Shown here piece by piece: positions 6,168 to 13,220 of a DNA stretch of 13,220 nt (positions within the stretch are counted from its first letter, which is position 1; each line of letters opens with the position of its first letter). This stretch comes from SZUA-22 sp039714835 (GTDB lineage Bacteria; Bacteroidota; Ignavibacteria; Ignavibacteriales; Melioribacteraceae), in NCBI GenBank assembly GCA_039714835.1, contig JBDLIN010000097.1:1-13220 (forward strand). Reading direction: 5' to 3'. Below the pieces are notes generated by a model. The model ran no database searches and was not told where the DNA came from. It saw nothing but the letters and a program-made list of their open reading frames with translations. The translations under genes and the position numbers were made by a program.

Positions 6168-7685
6168 TTATTTCTTTATTACCTTCTTATCATAGAGTAG
6201 GATTAATAAAGCTGAACTCAATCCAATGAGGGCAAATATAAACCACATAATATCAGGTCTCTGCATATCTCTAGAAAAAGCAGCGTAAAGCTGTCCGGAT
6301 AATATCCCACCAAATAAATGCCCTAATGCAACGCACCAATAAAAATATCCCATATAAAGTGCAACTTTATCTGGAGGAGCAATTTTCCCCGTGTACTCCT
6401 TTGATTTTGGAGAAGCCATCATTTCTCCAAAAGAAAATACAATTATGCCAGCAACCACAACCCAACCAGTCGTACCAAAAATTAGTATAATAAAGCTTAC
6501 AACCGTGATCATTACACCCCAGAAAATAGTGGTGAATGGTTTTAGTTTGGTTACTAAATATGAAATCACAACTTGAAAGAATATTATTGCTCCTGCATTT
6601 GCATTAATGATATACTCGGGATTTAATTCACCAGGAACAGCCATTGCATTGTTAAAACTTTCAATGCTATCACTAAGACCAATATAGCTCATAATTGAAT
6701 TTAAGAATGACATAAGATCGGATGTATTAACATAATCCCGAATATATAGAGGTAAAGTCAAAAATATTTGATTAAATGAAGTCCAAAATCCAGACATCAA
6801 GAGCAGAAATAAACCAAATTTCCAATCACCAATTTTCATTGGAGATACAAACCAACTTCCATTAGTATTTCTTCTTCTAAGAATAAGATCGTAAAATAAA
6901 TTAAGCAAAGACCAAATTCCCGCAGATAAAATTATTTGATTCCATGTTACAGTTCCATCAGAAGTAAATTTGGACCCGATTACTAATATCACAAGTAAAC
7001 CAAAGACAAAAAGGAAAAACCTTCCGTTTCCTAAAACTTCAACCATATCAGAAAATACTTTTTTAAGTGTTCTTGGGTTTTGAGAAGCACTTTCAGTCGT
7101 AGGTTCTTTATAAAAGAAGGTAACAAAGATAAAATTAATGGCTATCCACCCAGCAGATGCAATAAAAACATAATCCCACGACCATGCTCTTACAACACCA
7201 GCAACGATTGGCCCGATAAATCCACCAATATTCACCATCATATAAAATATTCCAAATCCCATAGAAGAGGTTTTATCACTTGTGACTTTAGAGATAGTAC
7301 CTATTATCACTGGTTTGAACATTGATGCACCAATAGCAACCATCATGAATGCTAGGAAAAATGTTGGAAAGGTTTTAAATACACCTAAAAAATAATATGC
7401 AGGAACCAAGACAAGAAATGCGTAAAACAACATTTTCTTGAAACCATATCTATCAGCTAAAGCTCCGGAAACAACAGGGAAAAGGTATAAAAAGAATGTA
7501 ACAACACCTTGCAGTACACCTCTATCCTCGTCTGTAAATCCTAAACCTCCTTCCTCAACTGATCCTGTAATATAAAGTGAAGAAACTGCAAAAAATCCAT
7601 ACCATGCCATTCGCTCGAATATTTCCATAACATTAGCAAACCAGAATGTCATTGGAAAATCTTTAAATTTTATCTTATTGATCAT
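6168..7685 (-). CDS. POT/PTR-type proton-coupled peptide transporter (MFS)
   Basis: A 505-residue inner-membrane protein with about 12-14 hydrophobic segments. Near the N-terminus E21-x-x-E24-R25-M-x-W-Y29-G matches the E-x-x-E-R-F-x-Y-Y motif of proton-dependent oligopeptide transporters, with F to M and Y to W changes. The MFS loop motif G-A-L-A-D-R-Y-G-F-K-K lies at 74-84, and F-G-I-F-Y-M-M-V-N-I-G-G-F-I-G-P at 144-159 fits the POT signature region. The likely substrate is di- or tripeptides taken up with protons; other MFS substrates are possible because the first motif is not exact. AAGGAG lies 4 bases before the ATG (complement of about 7690-7695). It diverges from purC, with 162 bp of shared upstream DNA holding palindromes, and is monocistronic as far as can be seen. 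Confidence 0.75.
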   Translation of the reverse strand: MINKIKFKDFPMTFWFANVMEIFERMAWYGFFAVSSLYITGSVEEGGLGFTDEDRGVLQGVVTFFLYLFPVVSGALADRYGFKKMLFYAFLVLVPAYYFLGVFKTFPTFFLAFMMVAIGASMFKPVIIGTISKVTSDKTSSMGFGIFYMMVNIGGFIGPIVAGVVRAWSWDYVFIASAGWIAINFIFVTFFYKEPTTESASQNPRTLKKVFSDMVEVLGNGRFFLFVFGLLVILVIGSKFTSDGTVTWNQIILSAGIWSLLNLFYDLILRRRNTNGSWFVSPMKIGDWKFGLFLLLMSGFWTSFNQIFLTLPLYIRDYVNTSDLMSFLNSIMSYIGLSDSIESFNNAMAVPGELNPEYIINANAGAIIFFQVVISYLVTKLKPFTTIFWGVMITVVSFIILIFGTTGWVVVAGIIVFSFGEMMASPKSKEYTGKIAPPDKVALYMGYFYWCVALGHLFGGILSGQLYAAFSRDMQRPDIMWFIFALIGLSSALLILLYDKKVIKK

Positions 7686-7711
7686 AAAACTCCTTAATTG
7701 TATTAATTTTT

Positions 7712-7728
7712 ATCACTAAATTTGTGAT
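7712..7728. promoter_or_regulatory. 17-bp palindrome between the POT gene and purC (possible operator)
   Basis: ATCACTAAATTTGTGAT is symmetric at seven of eight paired positions around a central A. It lies 27-43 bp upstream of the transporter start codon, where a repressor could block its transcription. The half-site order (ATCAC-N7-GTGAT) is the reverse of a CRP site. An ATCATGAT palindrome and an ATCATAATC stretch follow at 7730-7755. The regulator cannot be named from the sequence. Confidence 0.35.
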
Positions 7729-7757
7729 TATCATGATTTTATTATTATCATAATCTT

Positions 7758-7782
7758 GAATTTTTTCAGTTTCGAAAAATTC
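7758..7782. repeat. Inverted repeat in the purC upstream region
   Basis: GAATTTTT (7758-7765) and AAAAATTC (7775-7782) are perfect 8-bp arms with a 9-base gap, 66 bp before the purC start. In a divergent intergenic gap it is more likely a binding site or a leader hairpin than a terminator. AT-rich, so low confidence. Confidence 0.3.
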
Positions 7783-7847
7783 TTAAATTCATTTTCAATT
7801 TTTGATAAAAAAGGATACAAGTTAACTTTATATATAGGAGAAAATCA

Positions 7848-8741
7848 ATGGAAAAAGTAGTATTAAAAACAGAATTTGAAGATATCAAATTAGCAAATCG
7901 TGGAAAAGTAAGGGATATTTATGAAATTGATGATAAATACTTATTAGTATCCAGCGACAGAATTTCTGCGTTTGATGTAATTATGAATGAAGGTATTCCA
8001 AGTAAAGGAAAAGTTTTAACTGCTATTTCAAATTTTTGGTTTGATTATGTAAAAGATGAAGTTGAAAATCACCTTATTTCAACTGATGTAAATGAGTTCC
8101 CAGAAGAACTTCAAAAATATAAAGATGAGTTGGAAGGTCGCTCTATGCTTGTTAAAAAAGCAGAGTTAATTCCTATTGAATGTATTGTACGTGGTTATAT
8201 TTCAGGTTCTGGATGGAAGGAATATCAAAAATCTGGAACAATTTGTGGAATTGAATTGAGAGAAGGACTCCTTGAATCTGAAAAATTAGATGAACCAATT
8301 TTTACTCCATCAACAAAAGCAGAAATTGGTCTTCACGATGAAAATATTTCTGAGGAAAAAGCAATTGAAATTGTTGGTGAGGAGACATATAATTTCATAA
8401 AAGAAACTTCTCTAAAAATCTATAAAAAAGCATATGATTATGCATATGAAAGAGGAATTATCCTTGCTGATACTAAAATGGAATTTGGCTTTTATAATGG
8501 GAAAATAATTCTTATTGATGAATTACTTACTCCAGATTCTTCCCGCTTTTGGCCGTTAGATGATTTTGAAAAGGGAAGAGCACAACTTAGTTTTGATAAA
8601 CAATATGTTAGAGATTATTTACTTTCTATTAATTTTAATAAACAGCCTCCAGCACCAACTTTACCTGATGAAGTAATCATAAATACATCAGAAAAATATA
8701 AACAAGCGGTAATGTTGATAACAGGAAAAGAATTGGATTAA
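7848..8741 (+). CDS. purC: Phosphoribosylaminoimidazole-succinocarboxamide (SAICAR) synthase
   Basis: A 297-residue cytoplasmic enzyme of de novo purine synthesis that joins CAIR and aspartate using ATP to make SAICAR. Family blocks are in order: G-K-V-R-D-I-Y (19-25, phosphate/ATP loop), S-S-D-R-I-S-A-F-D (35-43), V-R-G-Y-I-S-G-S-G-W (114-123, PROSITE-like signature region), D-T-K-M-E-F-G (208-214) and I-D-E-L-L-T-P-D-S-S-R-F-W (223-235). The length fits the longer form of PurC (about 290-310) rather than the 235-residue E. coli type. AGGAG at 7836-7840 supports the ATG at 7848. No other pur gene is adjacent; instead it heads a run of mixed housekeeping genes, overlapping the next by 1 bp (TAATG). 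Confidence 0.97.
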   Translation: MEKVVLKTEFEDIKLANRGKVRDIYEIDDKYLLVSSDRISAFDVIMNEGIPSKGKVLTAISNFWFDYVKDEVENHLISTDVNEFPEELQKYKDELEGRSMLVKKAELIPIECIVRGYISGSGWKEYQKSGTICGIELREGLLESEKLDEPIFTPSTKAEIGLHDENISEEKAIEIVGEETYNFIKETSLKIYKKAYDYAYERGIILADTKMEFGFYNGKIILIDELLTPDSSRFWPLDDFEKGRAQLSFDKQYVRDYLLSINFNKQPPAPTLPDEVIINTSEKYKQAVMLITGKELD

Positions 8742-9037
8742 TGCAACCAGTTAAAATTGAAGTAACAGATGATGATAAATTAAATATCATTTGGGATGAT
8801 AATTCAAATTCGAATATTAGTTTATTAGATCTTAGAAAAGCTTGTCCTTGTGCAATTTGCTCGACGGAAAATGAAAATTTTTCTCATTCATACAAAGTCT
8901 ATCGTGGTGATGAGACGGAAATATCTCATCTATCAGTAGTCGGTAATTATGCTCTATCAATTGTGTGGAAAGATGGACACAATACAGGAATTTATGAATT
9001 TGAGTATTTAATGAATCTAGCAGATAAAGAGAAATGA
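8741..9037 (+). CDS. DUF971 domain protein
   Basis: A 98-residue protein matching the DUF971 (gamma-butyrobetaine-hydroxylase N-terminal-like) family: L31-R-K-A-C35-P-C37-A-I-C40, then V-G-N-Y-A-L-S-I-V-W-K-D-G-H (67-80) and T-G-I-Y-E-F-E-Y-L (82-90). The three clustered cysteines could bind a metal; in other bacteria this domain is found fused or linked to Mrp/ApbC-type iron-sulfur carriers, so a role in Fe-S metabolism is plausible but unproven. It is stand-alone here, starts on the purC stop codon (1-bp overlap), and is followed 11 bp later by pgsA. No signal peptide or membrane segment. Confidence 0.85.
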   Translation: MQPVKIEVTDDDKLNIIWDDNSNSNISLLDLRKACPCAICSTENENFSHSYKVYRGDETEISHLSVVGNYALSIVWKDGHNTGIYEFEYLMNLADKEK

Positions 9038-9048
9038 AAGAATAGTAT

Positions 9049-9645
9049 ATGATATTGCCCAATCAACTTACAGTACTAAGAATAATACTGACCCCGGTTT
9101 TCCTATTTTTATTTCTTTCCGGAGATTCATTGTTAATTCAGATATCACTGGGAGTTTATATTATTGCAGCTATAACTGATTGGTATGATGGATGGTTAGC
9201 TAGAAAATTTAATTATATAACAGATTGGGGAAAATTTTTAGACCCGTTAGCTGATAAAATATTAACATCTGCCGCATTCATTGCATTTGTCTATCTTGAT
9301 ATTCTTGAGCTATGGATGGTTTTAATAATTATTATAAGAGATTTTTTTACAACTGGGTTACGGGCATATGCTGATTATCAACGTGTATCTTTCACCACAT
9401 CAAATTCAGCAAAATGGAAAACTCTTCTTCAAATGGTTTTTATATATTATTTGTTGGTGATTTATACTATTCACCAGTCTCCTTCAATTTATAACAGTAA
9501 TCCAGAACTCTTTAATAATCTATTTGATAAAGTAACAATATATTACTCGATGCTGGTTGTAACTTTAGTAACACTTTATACAGGATTGGAATATATCTGG
9601 TCAAATTGGCTAACAATTAAAAAACTTTTAAACTTTGAAAATTAA
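9049..9645 (+). CDS. pgsA: CDP-diacylglycerol-glycerol-3-phosphate 3-phosphatidyltransferase
   Basis: A 198-residue integral membrane enzyme that makes phosphatidylglycerol phosphate from CDP-diacylglycerol and glycerol-3-phosphate. The CDP-alcohol phosphatidyltransferase motif is complete: D44, D47-G48, A51-R52, G61, D65 and D69 with the exact family spacing. An N-terminal N-x-L-T-x-L-R block (5-11) and several hydrophobic helices complete the pattern. Length is normal. The ribosome binding site is weak (GAAAG), suggesting dependence on translation from upstream. The next gene, pgpA, overlaps its end by 11 bp and encodes the following step in the same pathway. Confidence 0.95.
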   Translation: MILPNQLTVLRIILTPVFLFLFLSGDSLLIQISLGVYIIAAITDWYDGWLARKFNYITDWGKFLDPLADKILTSAAFIAFVYLDILELWMVLIIIIRDFFTTGLRAYADYQRVSFTTSNSAKWKTLLQMVFIYYLLVIYTIHQSPSIYNSNPELFNNLFDKVTIYYSMLVVTLVTLYTGLEYIWSNWLTIKKLLNFEN

Positions 9646-10084
9646 CATAGTAGAACGAATACTTGGTTCAGGATTTTTCACAGGATATATACCATTTGCT
9701 TCTGGTACTTTTGGCAGCTTAATAGCTTTAGTAATATATTTAATTCCTGGATTTGAAAATCCAACGATTCTTTTAGCTGCAATTTCATTATTTACAGTTA
9801 TTGGAATTCATGTTGGGAATAAATTTGAGAAAGTATATGGAAAGGATCCTAGTCAGTGCACCATTGATGAAATGGTTGGAATGTGGATCACATTACTATT
9901 TGTGCCCAAATATTTGTGGTATATTTTGTTCGCATTCGTAATTTGGCGTATTTTAGATATATTAAAACCATTTCCAGTAAATATAATTGAGAAGTTAAAT
10001 GGTGGTTGGGGGATAATGCTTGATGACATAATGGCCGGGATTTATTCACTTATTTTAGTCCACATTTTCATCTATATTATTTAA
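9635..10084 (+). CDS. pgpA: Phosphatidylglycerophosphatase A
   Basis: A 149-residue membrane phosphatase that removes phosphate from phosphatidylglycerol phosphate to give phosphatidylglycerol, completing the step begun by pgsA. Motifs: S-G-T-F-G-S (23-28), I-D-E-M-V-G-M-W (77-84), R-I-L-D-I-L-K-P-F-P (105-114) and G-G-W-G-I-M-L-D-D-I-M-A-G (123-135), with the acidic residues thought to be catalytic. The start is a TTG at 9635 within the last codons of pgsA; there is no ATG or GTG before the conserved region and no clear SD, so translation is probably coupled to pgsA. Length is slightly short of the E. coli enzyme (about 170), the difference being mostly at the ends. Confidence 0.93.
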   Translation: MKINIVERILGSGFFTGYIPFASGTFGSLIALVIYLIPGFENPTILLAAISLFTVIGIHVGNKFEKVYGKDPSQCTIDEMVGMWITLLFVPKYLWYILFAFVIWRILDILKPFPVNIIEKLNGGWGIMLDDIMAGIYSLILVHIFIYII

Positions 10085-10104
10085 TAAATATTATAGGAAA
10101 TAAC

Positions 10105-11361
10105 ATGAAAGCGAAAATCATTACAATTGGTGATGAGATTTTAATTGGGCAAACTCTCAATACTAACGCAGCATTTATCGGTGAGAAACTAACTAAAATT
10201 GGAATAGATGTTAGTGATTCAGTTGTTATTGGGGATAATGAAGAAAGTATTCTTAACGAATTTAAAGATGCACTTGAAAACAATAAACTTATAATTGTAA
10301 CTGGGGGACTTGGTCCCACTCATGATGATCTTACACTTGGTTGTATTGTAAAATTATTTAATACCGAATTAGTAGAATCTCCTGAAGTATTAAATGATAT
10401 TAAAAATATTTTTGAGAAGCGTGGAAGAAAATTAACTCATTCCAATATTGAGCAAGCAAAAGTTCCAAAGATTGCCGACATCATTAGAAATCATAATGGT
10501 ACAGCTCCAGGTACTTGGATTGAAAGAGAGGACCAAATATTTATTTCACTACCTGGTGTACCATTTGAAATGAAAGAAATGGTTACCGGATATATAATCC
10601 CGCGTTTAAATGAAGAAGCTTTTGAACAGAAGAGTAATCGAATTATAAAATCTTTATTAACAACAGGAATTCCTGAATCTTATCTTTATGAAAGATTAGG
10701 TAATATAAATACACTTCTGAAAGGAAATTCAATGGCATTTTTGCCAAGTCAATTTGGAGTTCGTCTAAGAATCACTGTTTCCGGGGAGAGTAAAGAAAAA
10801 GCAGAGAACCATTTAACAAGAATTGAACAGCAAATAAGAAGCAAAGTCGGGCAGTACATTTATGGAAAAGAAAATGATACACTTGAGGAAATTATTGGAA
10901 ATTTATTGAAAGATAGAGGATTAACGATTGCAGTTGCAGAATCATGTACTGGTGGGCTAATATCGTCCAGACTAACAAATGTTAGTGGCAGTAGCAAATA
11001 TTTTGAGCGAGGATTTGTTACATACAGCAATGGTGCCAAGGTTGAACATCTTAAGATTGATGAAGATCTATTGATCAAATATGGAGCAGTTAGCCTTGAA
11101 GTAGCTCGATTAATGGCAGAAGGTGTAAAAGCAGTTAGCGGAACAGATATTGGCATATCGGCAACTGGAATTATGGGACCTACTGGTGCAACTTTCGACA
11201 AACCTATTGGTTTGGTTTATATTGGTATCTGCGATTCAAAAATATGTACAGCTAAAGAATTCAGATTTGGAGAAGATAGATTACTAAATAAGGATAGGAC
11301 CTCACAGGCAGCGCTTGATATGCTTAGGAGAAATCTGCTTGGAATTGAATATGAAGATTAG
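10105..11361 (+). CDS. cinA: CinA: MoaB/Mog-like pyrophosphatase + NMN deamidase domains
   Basis: A 418-residue two-domain cytoplasmic protein. Residues 1-170 are the MoaB/Mog-like (COG1058) domain with G-D-E-I-L-I-G-Q (9-16) and G-G-L-G-P-T-H-D-D (67-75); residues about 255-415 are the CinA C-terminal (PncC-type) domain with A-E-S-C-T-G-G (278-284), Y-S-N (307-309) and A-T-G-I-M-G-P (353-359). Characterised members hydrolyse ADP-ribose and deamidate nicotinamide mononucleotide in pyridine-nucleotide salvage. The last motif continues T-G-A where T-G-G or G-G-G is usual. In many bacteria cinA lies just before recA; here only thpR separates them. The ATG at 10105 is 20 bp after pgpA with AGGAAA upstream, and its end overlaps thpR by 11 bp. 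Confidence 0.95.
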   Translation: MKAKIITIGDEILIGQTLNTNAAFIGEKLTKIGIDVSDSVVIGDNEESILNEFKDALENNKLIIVTGGLGPTHDDLTLGCIVKLFNTELVESPEVLNDIKNIFEKRGRKLTHSNIEQAKVPKIADIIRNHNGTAPGTWIEREDQIFISLPGVPFEMKEMVTGYIIPRLNEEAFEQKSNRIIKSLLTTGIPESYLYERLGNINTLLKGNSMAFLPSQFGVRLRITVSGESKEKAENHLTRIEQQIRSKVGQYIYGKENDTLEEIIGNLLKDRGLTIAVAESCTGGLISSRLTNVSGSSKYFERGFVTYSNGAKVEHLKIDEDLLIKYGAVSLEVARLMAEGVKAVSGTDIGISATGIMGPTGATFDKPIGLVYIGICDSKICTAKEFRFGEDRLLNKDRTSQAALDMLRRNLLGIEYED

Positions 11362-11923
11362 ACTCTTTATTGCTCTGATCTTGAATGATAAAATATTACA
11401 GGAGATTGTTGACTTAAGAAAGGAGTTTTATCCGGAAGATAATTCAGCAAGATGGGAAAAGAAAGAGAGACTTCATATAACACTGAAATTTCTGGGTGAA
11501 GTTGATAGTAGTTTAGTCTCTGAAATCGACAATAAATTAGAAAGTATATTTAAAAATTATAACCAAATTGATTTCATTTTTTCTAAATTTAGAGTCATTA
11601 AAAAACATTCTATTCCGAAAATTTTATGGTTGGGAATTAAGAGAAACAATTTATTAGAATCACTGTATTCTGATATTGATATTGAGTTAAGTAAACTCGG
11701 ATTTGAGAGGGAAGAAAGAAAGTATAATCCACATATCACTTTATTAAGAATGAAAGGCAAAGAAAAATTATCTAAAATTGAACGATTGATCCAAAACCAA
11801 ATAGAAGTAAATAATACTTTTATTGATGAAGCTGCTCTAATTAAAAGTGAACTTCATCCAAAAGGATCTACATACACAAGAATTAAAAGTTATAAGTTAA
11901 ATAAAGGAGGCTTTAATGGCTGA
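11351..11923 (+). CDS. thpR: RNA 2',3'-cyclic phosphodiesterase (LigT/ThpR family)
   Basis: A 190-residue member of the 2H phosphoesterase superfamily. The two catalytic H-x-T-x motifs are both present: H42-I-T-L and H128-I-T-L. The N-terminal M-K-I-R-L-F-I-A-L matches the first beta strand typical of the family, which fixes the start at the ATG at 11351, not an in-frame start 36 bp upstream. The enzyme opens 2',3'-cyclic phosphates at RNA ends; its cellular role is not settled. It overlaps cinA by 11 bp and recA by 8 bp, so the three genes are translationally tied. Confidence 0.92.
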   Translation: MKIRLFIALILNDKILQEIVDLRKEFYPEDNSARWEKKERLHITLKFLGEVDSSLVSEIDNKLESIFKNYNQIDFIFSKFRVIKKHSIPKILWLGIKRNNLLESLYSDIDIELSKLGFEREERKYNPHITLLRMKGKEKLSKIERLIQNQIEVNNTFIDEAALIKSELHPKGSTYTRIKSYKLNKGGFNG

Positions 11924-12956
11924 TGAAAAAGATGCAAAATTAAAAATACTTGAAGATACAATTTATTCAATTGAGAAAACCTATGGAAAAGGAACCATAA
12001 TGAAATTGGGTGATGGAGTTATTAACAACATCGAGTCAATCTCAACAGGATCTGTTTCATTGGATTATGCTCTGGGAATTGGTGGTTTACCGAGAGGAAG
12101 AATTATTGAAATATATGGACCAGAGTCTTCTGGAAAAACTACAGTTTGTTTACATGTGATAGCAGAAGCTCAGAAAACTGGCGGTCTTGTTGCTTTTATT
12201 GATGCTGAGCATGCACTTGATCTAAACTATGCTAAAAAACTTCATGTAGATGTAAATAATCTTCTTCTTTCACAACCTGACTATGGAGAACAAGCTTTGG
12301 AAATTGTTGATACCTTGGTACGTAGTAATGCTTTGGATGTTATCGTAATAGATTCTGTAGCAGCTCTAGTACCACGCTCAGAAATAGAAGGTGAAATGGG
12401 AGATGCTCAAATGGGTGTGCAAGCTCGTTTAATGTCGCAAGCGCTAAGAAAGATTACGGGTGCTGTTAGTCGTTCAAAAACTTCCGTAATTTTTACAAAT
12501 CAATTAAGAAGCAAGATTGGAGTGATGTTCGGAAGTCCGGAAACTACTACTGGTGGTAATGCTTTGAAATTTTATTCTTCTGTGCGCTTGGATATTCGTA
12601 GAATTGCTGCAATTAAAAGCGGGCAAGACATTGTAGGTAACAGAACTAAAGTAAAGGTAGTAAAGAGTAAAGTAGCACCACCTTTTAAAATTGTTGAATT
12701 TGATATAATGTATAATCAAGGGATAAGTAAAGAAGGTGATCTGATAGATTTGGCGGTAGAAAATAATATTGTTCAAAAAAGCGGAGCTTGGTTTACTTAT
12801 GGTGAGGAGAGATTCAATGGTAGAGAGAAGTTTCGACTACGACTCCAAGAAGAAAAAGAACTCCTAGGAAAAATTGAAAAAGATGTAAAAGAAAAATTGG
12901 GGATGTTACCTTCAAGCGAAGAAGAAGCAGAGAAAGAAAAAACTAAAAAGAAATAA
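11916..12956 (+). CDS. recA: Recombinase RecA
   Basis: A 346-residue full-length RecA, the ATP-dependent strand-exchange protein and SOS co-protease. Walker A G-P-E-S-S-G-K-T-T is at 68-76, the Walker B strand V-I-V-I-D-S at 142-147, loop L1 around E-G-E-M-G-D-A-Q-M-G (158-167), and loop L2 with S-P-E-T-T-T-G-G-N (207-215). The acidic/basic tail (S-E-E-E-A-E-K-E-K-T-K-K-K) is the usual disordered C-terminus. AAAGGAGG at 11903-11910 gives one of the best ribosome binding sites in the window, 5 bases before the ATG, so recA can be translated strongly inside the operon. I see no clear LexA-type operator directly upstream, since that DNA codes for thpR. Confidence 0.99.
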   Translation: MADEKDAKLKILEDTIYSIEKTYGKGTIMKLGDGVINNIESISTGSVSLDYALGIGGLPRGRIIEIYGPESSGKTTVCLHVIAEAQKTGGLVAFIDAEHALDLNYAKKLHVDVNNLLLSQPDYGEQALEIVDTLVRSNALDVIVIDSVAALVPRSEIEGEMGDAQMGVQARLMSQALRKITGAVSRSKTSVIFTNQLRSKIGVMFGSPETTTGGNALKFYSSVRLDIRRIAAIKSGQDIVGNRTKVKVVKSKVAPPFKIVEFDIMYNQGISKEGDLIDLAVENNIVQKSGAWFTYGEERFNGREKFRLRLQEEKELLGKIEKDVKEKLGMLPSSEEEAEKEKTKKK

Positions 12957-13220
12957 TGATTTTATCTTCTGTTCAGAAACGGAGAAACAAGGCTATACTC
13001 AGTTTTACTGACTCTTATGAAATAACAATTAGTTACGAGGTTTATTTAGAATCTGGTATTTTCAAAGGTGATGAAGTCGACAGTAAAAAGCTTGAAAAAC
13101 TAAAGTCTGATGATGAGATTTTTCAAACAAAAAATTCAGCGTTAAGATATTTAGGTAACCGAGGTCATTCATCTTTTGAATTAAAACGGAAATTAATTAA
13201 GAAGGGTTATAGGAAAAAGA
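12956..13220 (+). CDS. recX: RecX regulatory protein, 3' end outside window
   Basis: The ATG at 12956 overlaps the recA TAA by one base and the frame stays open to the window end, giving the first 88 residues. The segment A-L-R-Y-L-G-N-R-G-H-S-S-F-E-L, followed by K-L-I-K-K-G-Y, is the first helical repeat of RecX. RecX binds RecA filaments and limits their activity; a place directly after recA is the usual arrangement. The N-terminal 60 residues are poorly conserved, as in the family. No SD is obvious beyond purine-rich recA codons, so coupling to recA translation is likely. Confidence 0.88.
   Translation, partial: MILSSVQKRRNKAILSFTDSYEITISYEVYLESGIFKGDEVDSKKLEKLKSDDEIFQTKNSALRYLGNRGHSSFELKRKLIKKGYRKK

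Noticed and set aside
7712..7728. CRP-type binding site
   Set aside because: The half-sites are in the opposite order (TCAC before GTGA) from the TGTGA-N6-TCACA pattern.
10860..11201. 113-codon minus-strand frame inside cinA
   Set aside because: It lies wholly antisense to the conserved CinA C-terminal domain and shows no motif or start signal.
11315..11350. Upstream in-frame start for thpR adding 12 residues
   Set aside because: The family begins at the strand M-K-I-R-L-F-I-A, which fits the ATG at 11351; the added residues are out-of-frame cinA sequence.
11850..11915. LexA-type SOS box ahead of recA
   Set aside because: No convincing GAAC-N4-GTTC or CTG-N10-CAG palindrome is seen in the 60 bp before the start, which is thpR coding sequence.

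Overview
The window is AT-rich (roughly one third G+C by eye), densely packed bacterial chromosome. Protein types (a LutB-like iron-sulfur protein carrying a CCG tail, a Bacillus/E. coli-type RhaA fragment, recA-recX beside cinA/thpR/pgsA/pgpA) suggest the Bacteroidota/Chlorobiota/Ignavibacteria neighbourhood. That placement is inference: no rRNA is present. Clear AGGAG-type ribosome binding sites and one near-perfect TTGACA-N17-TATACT promoter argue against a typical Bacteroidia, whose promoters and SD usage differ.

Region 1 (1-5148, + strand) is a catabolic operon entered in mid-gene: the 3' part of lutC, a large lutB-like protein with a C-terminal cysteine-rich (CCG) tail, the C-terminal 60% of an L-rhamnose isomerase, an NCS1-family transporter, and a 56-residue two-helix membrane protein that starts inside the transporter stop codon. 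Rhamnose breakdown yields L-lactaldehyde and then L-lactate, and Lut proteins oxidise lactate to pyruvate, so the enzymes fit one route. The isomerase has lost about 169 N-terminal residues but keeps all seven expected metal ligands, and the first CCG half of the LutB tail has lost its cysteines.

Region 2 (5149-5727) is a largely non-coding stretch holding hairpins, a strong promoter wrapped in three GATTAATT half-sites, a 48-residue single-helix membrane microprotein with a good ribosome binding site, and a perfect 13-bp bidirectional terminator shared with the convergent cold-shock gene.

Region 3 (5728-7685, - strand) has a CspA-family cold-shock protein and a POT/PTR-type peptide transporter, separated by 227 bp with a long palindrome.

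Region 4 (7848-13220, + strand) is a tight run of eight housekeeping genes: purC, a DUF971 gene, pgsA, pgpA, cinA, thpR, recA and the start of recX. Most junctions overlap by 1-11 bp, so this is probably one transcription unit linking purine synthesis, phosphatidylglycerol synthesis (pgsA then pgpA catalyse consecutive steps), nucleotide/RNA repair and recombination. No tRNA, rRNA, CRISPR, insertion sequence or phage gene was seen.
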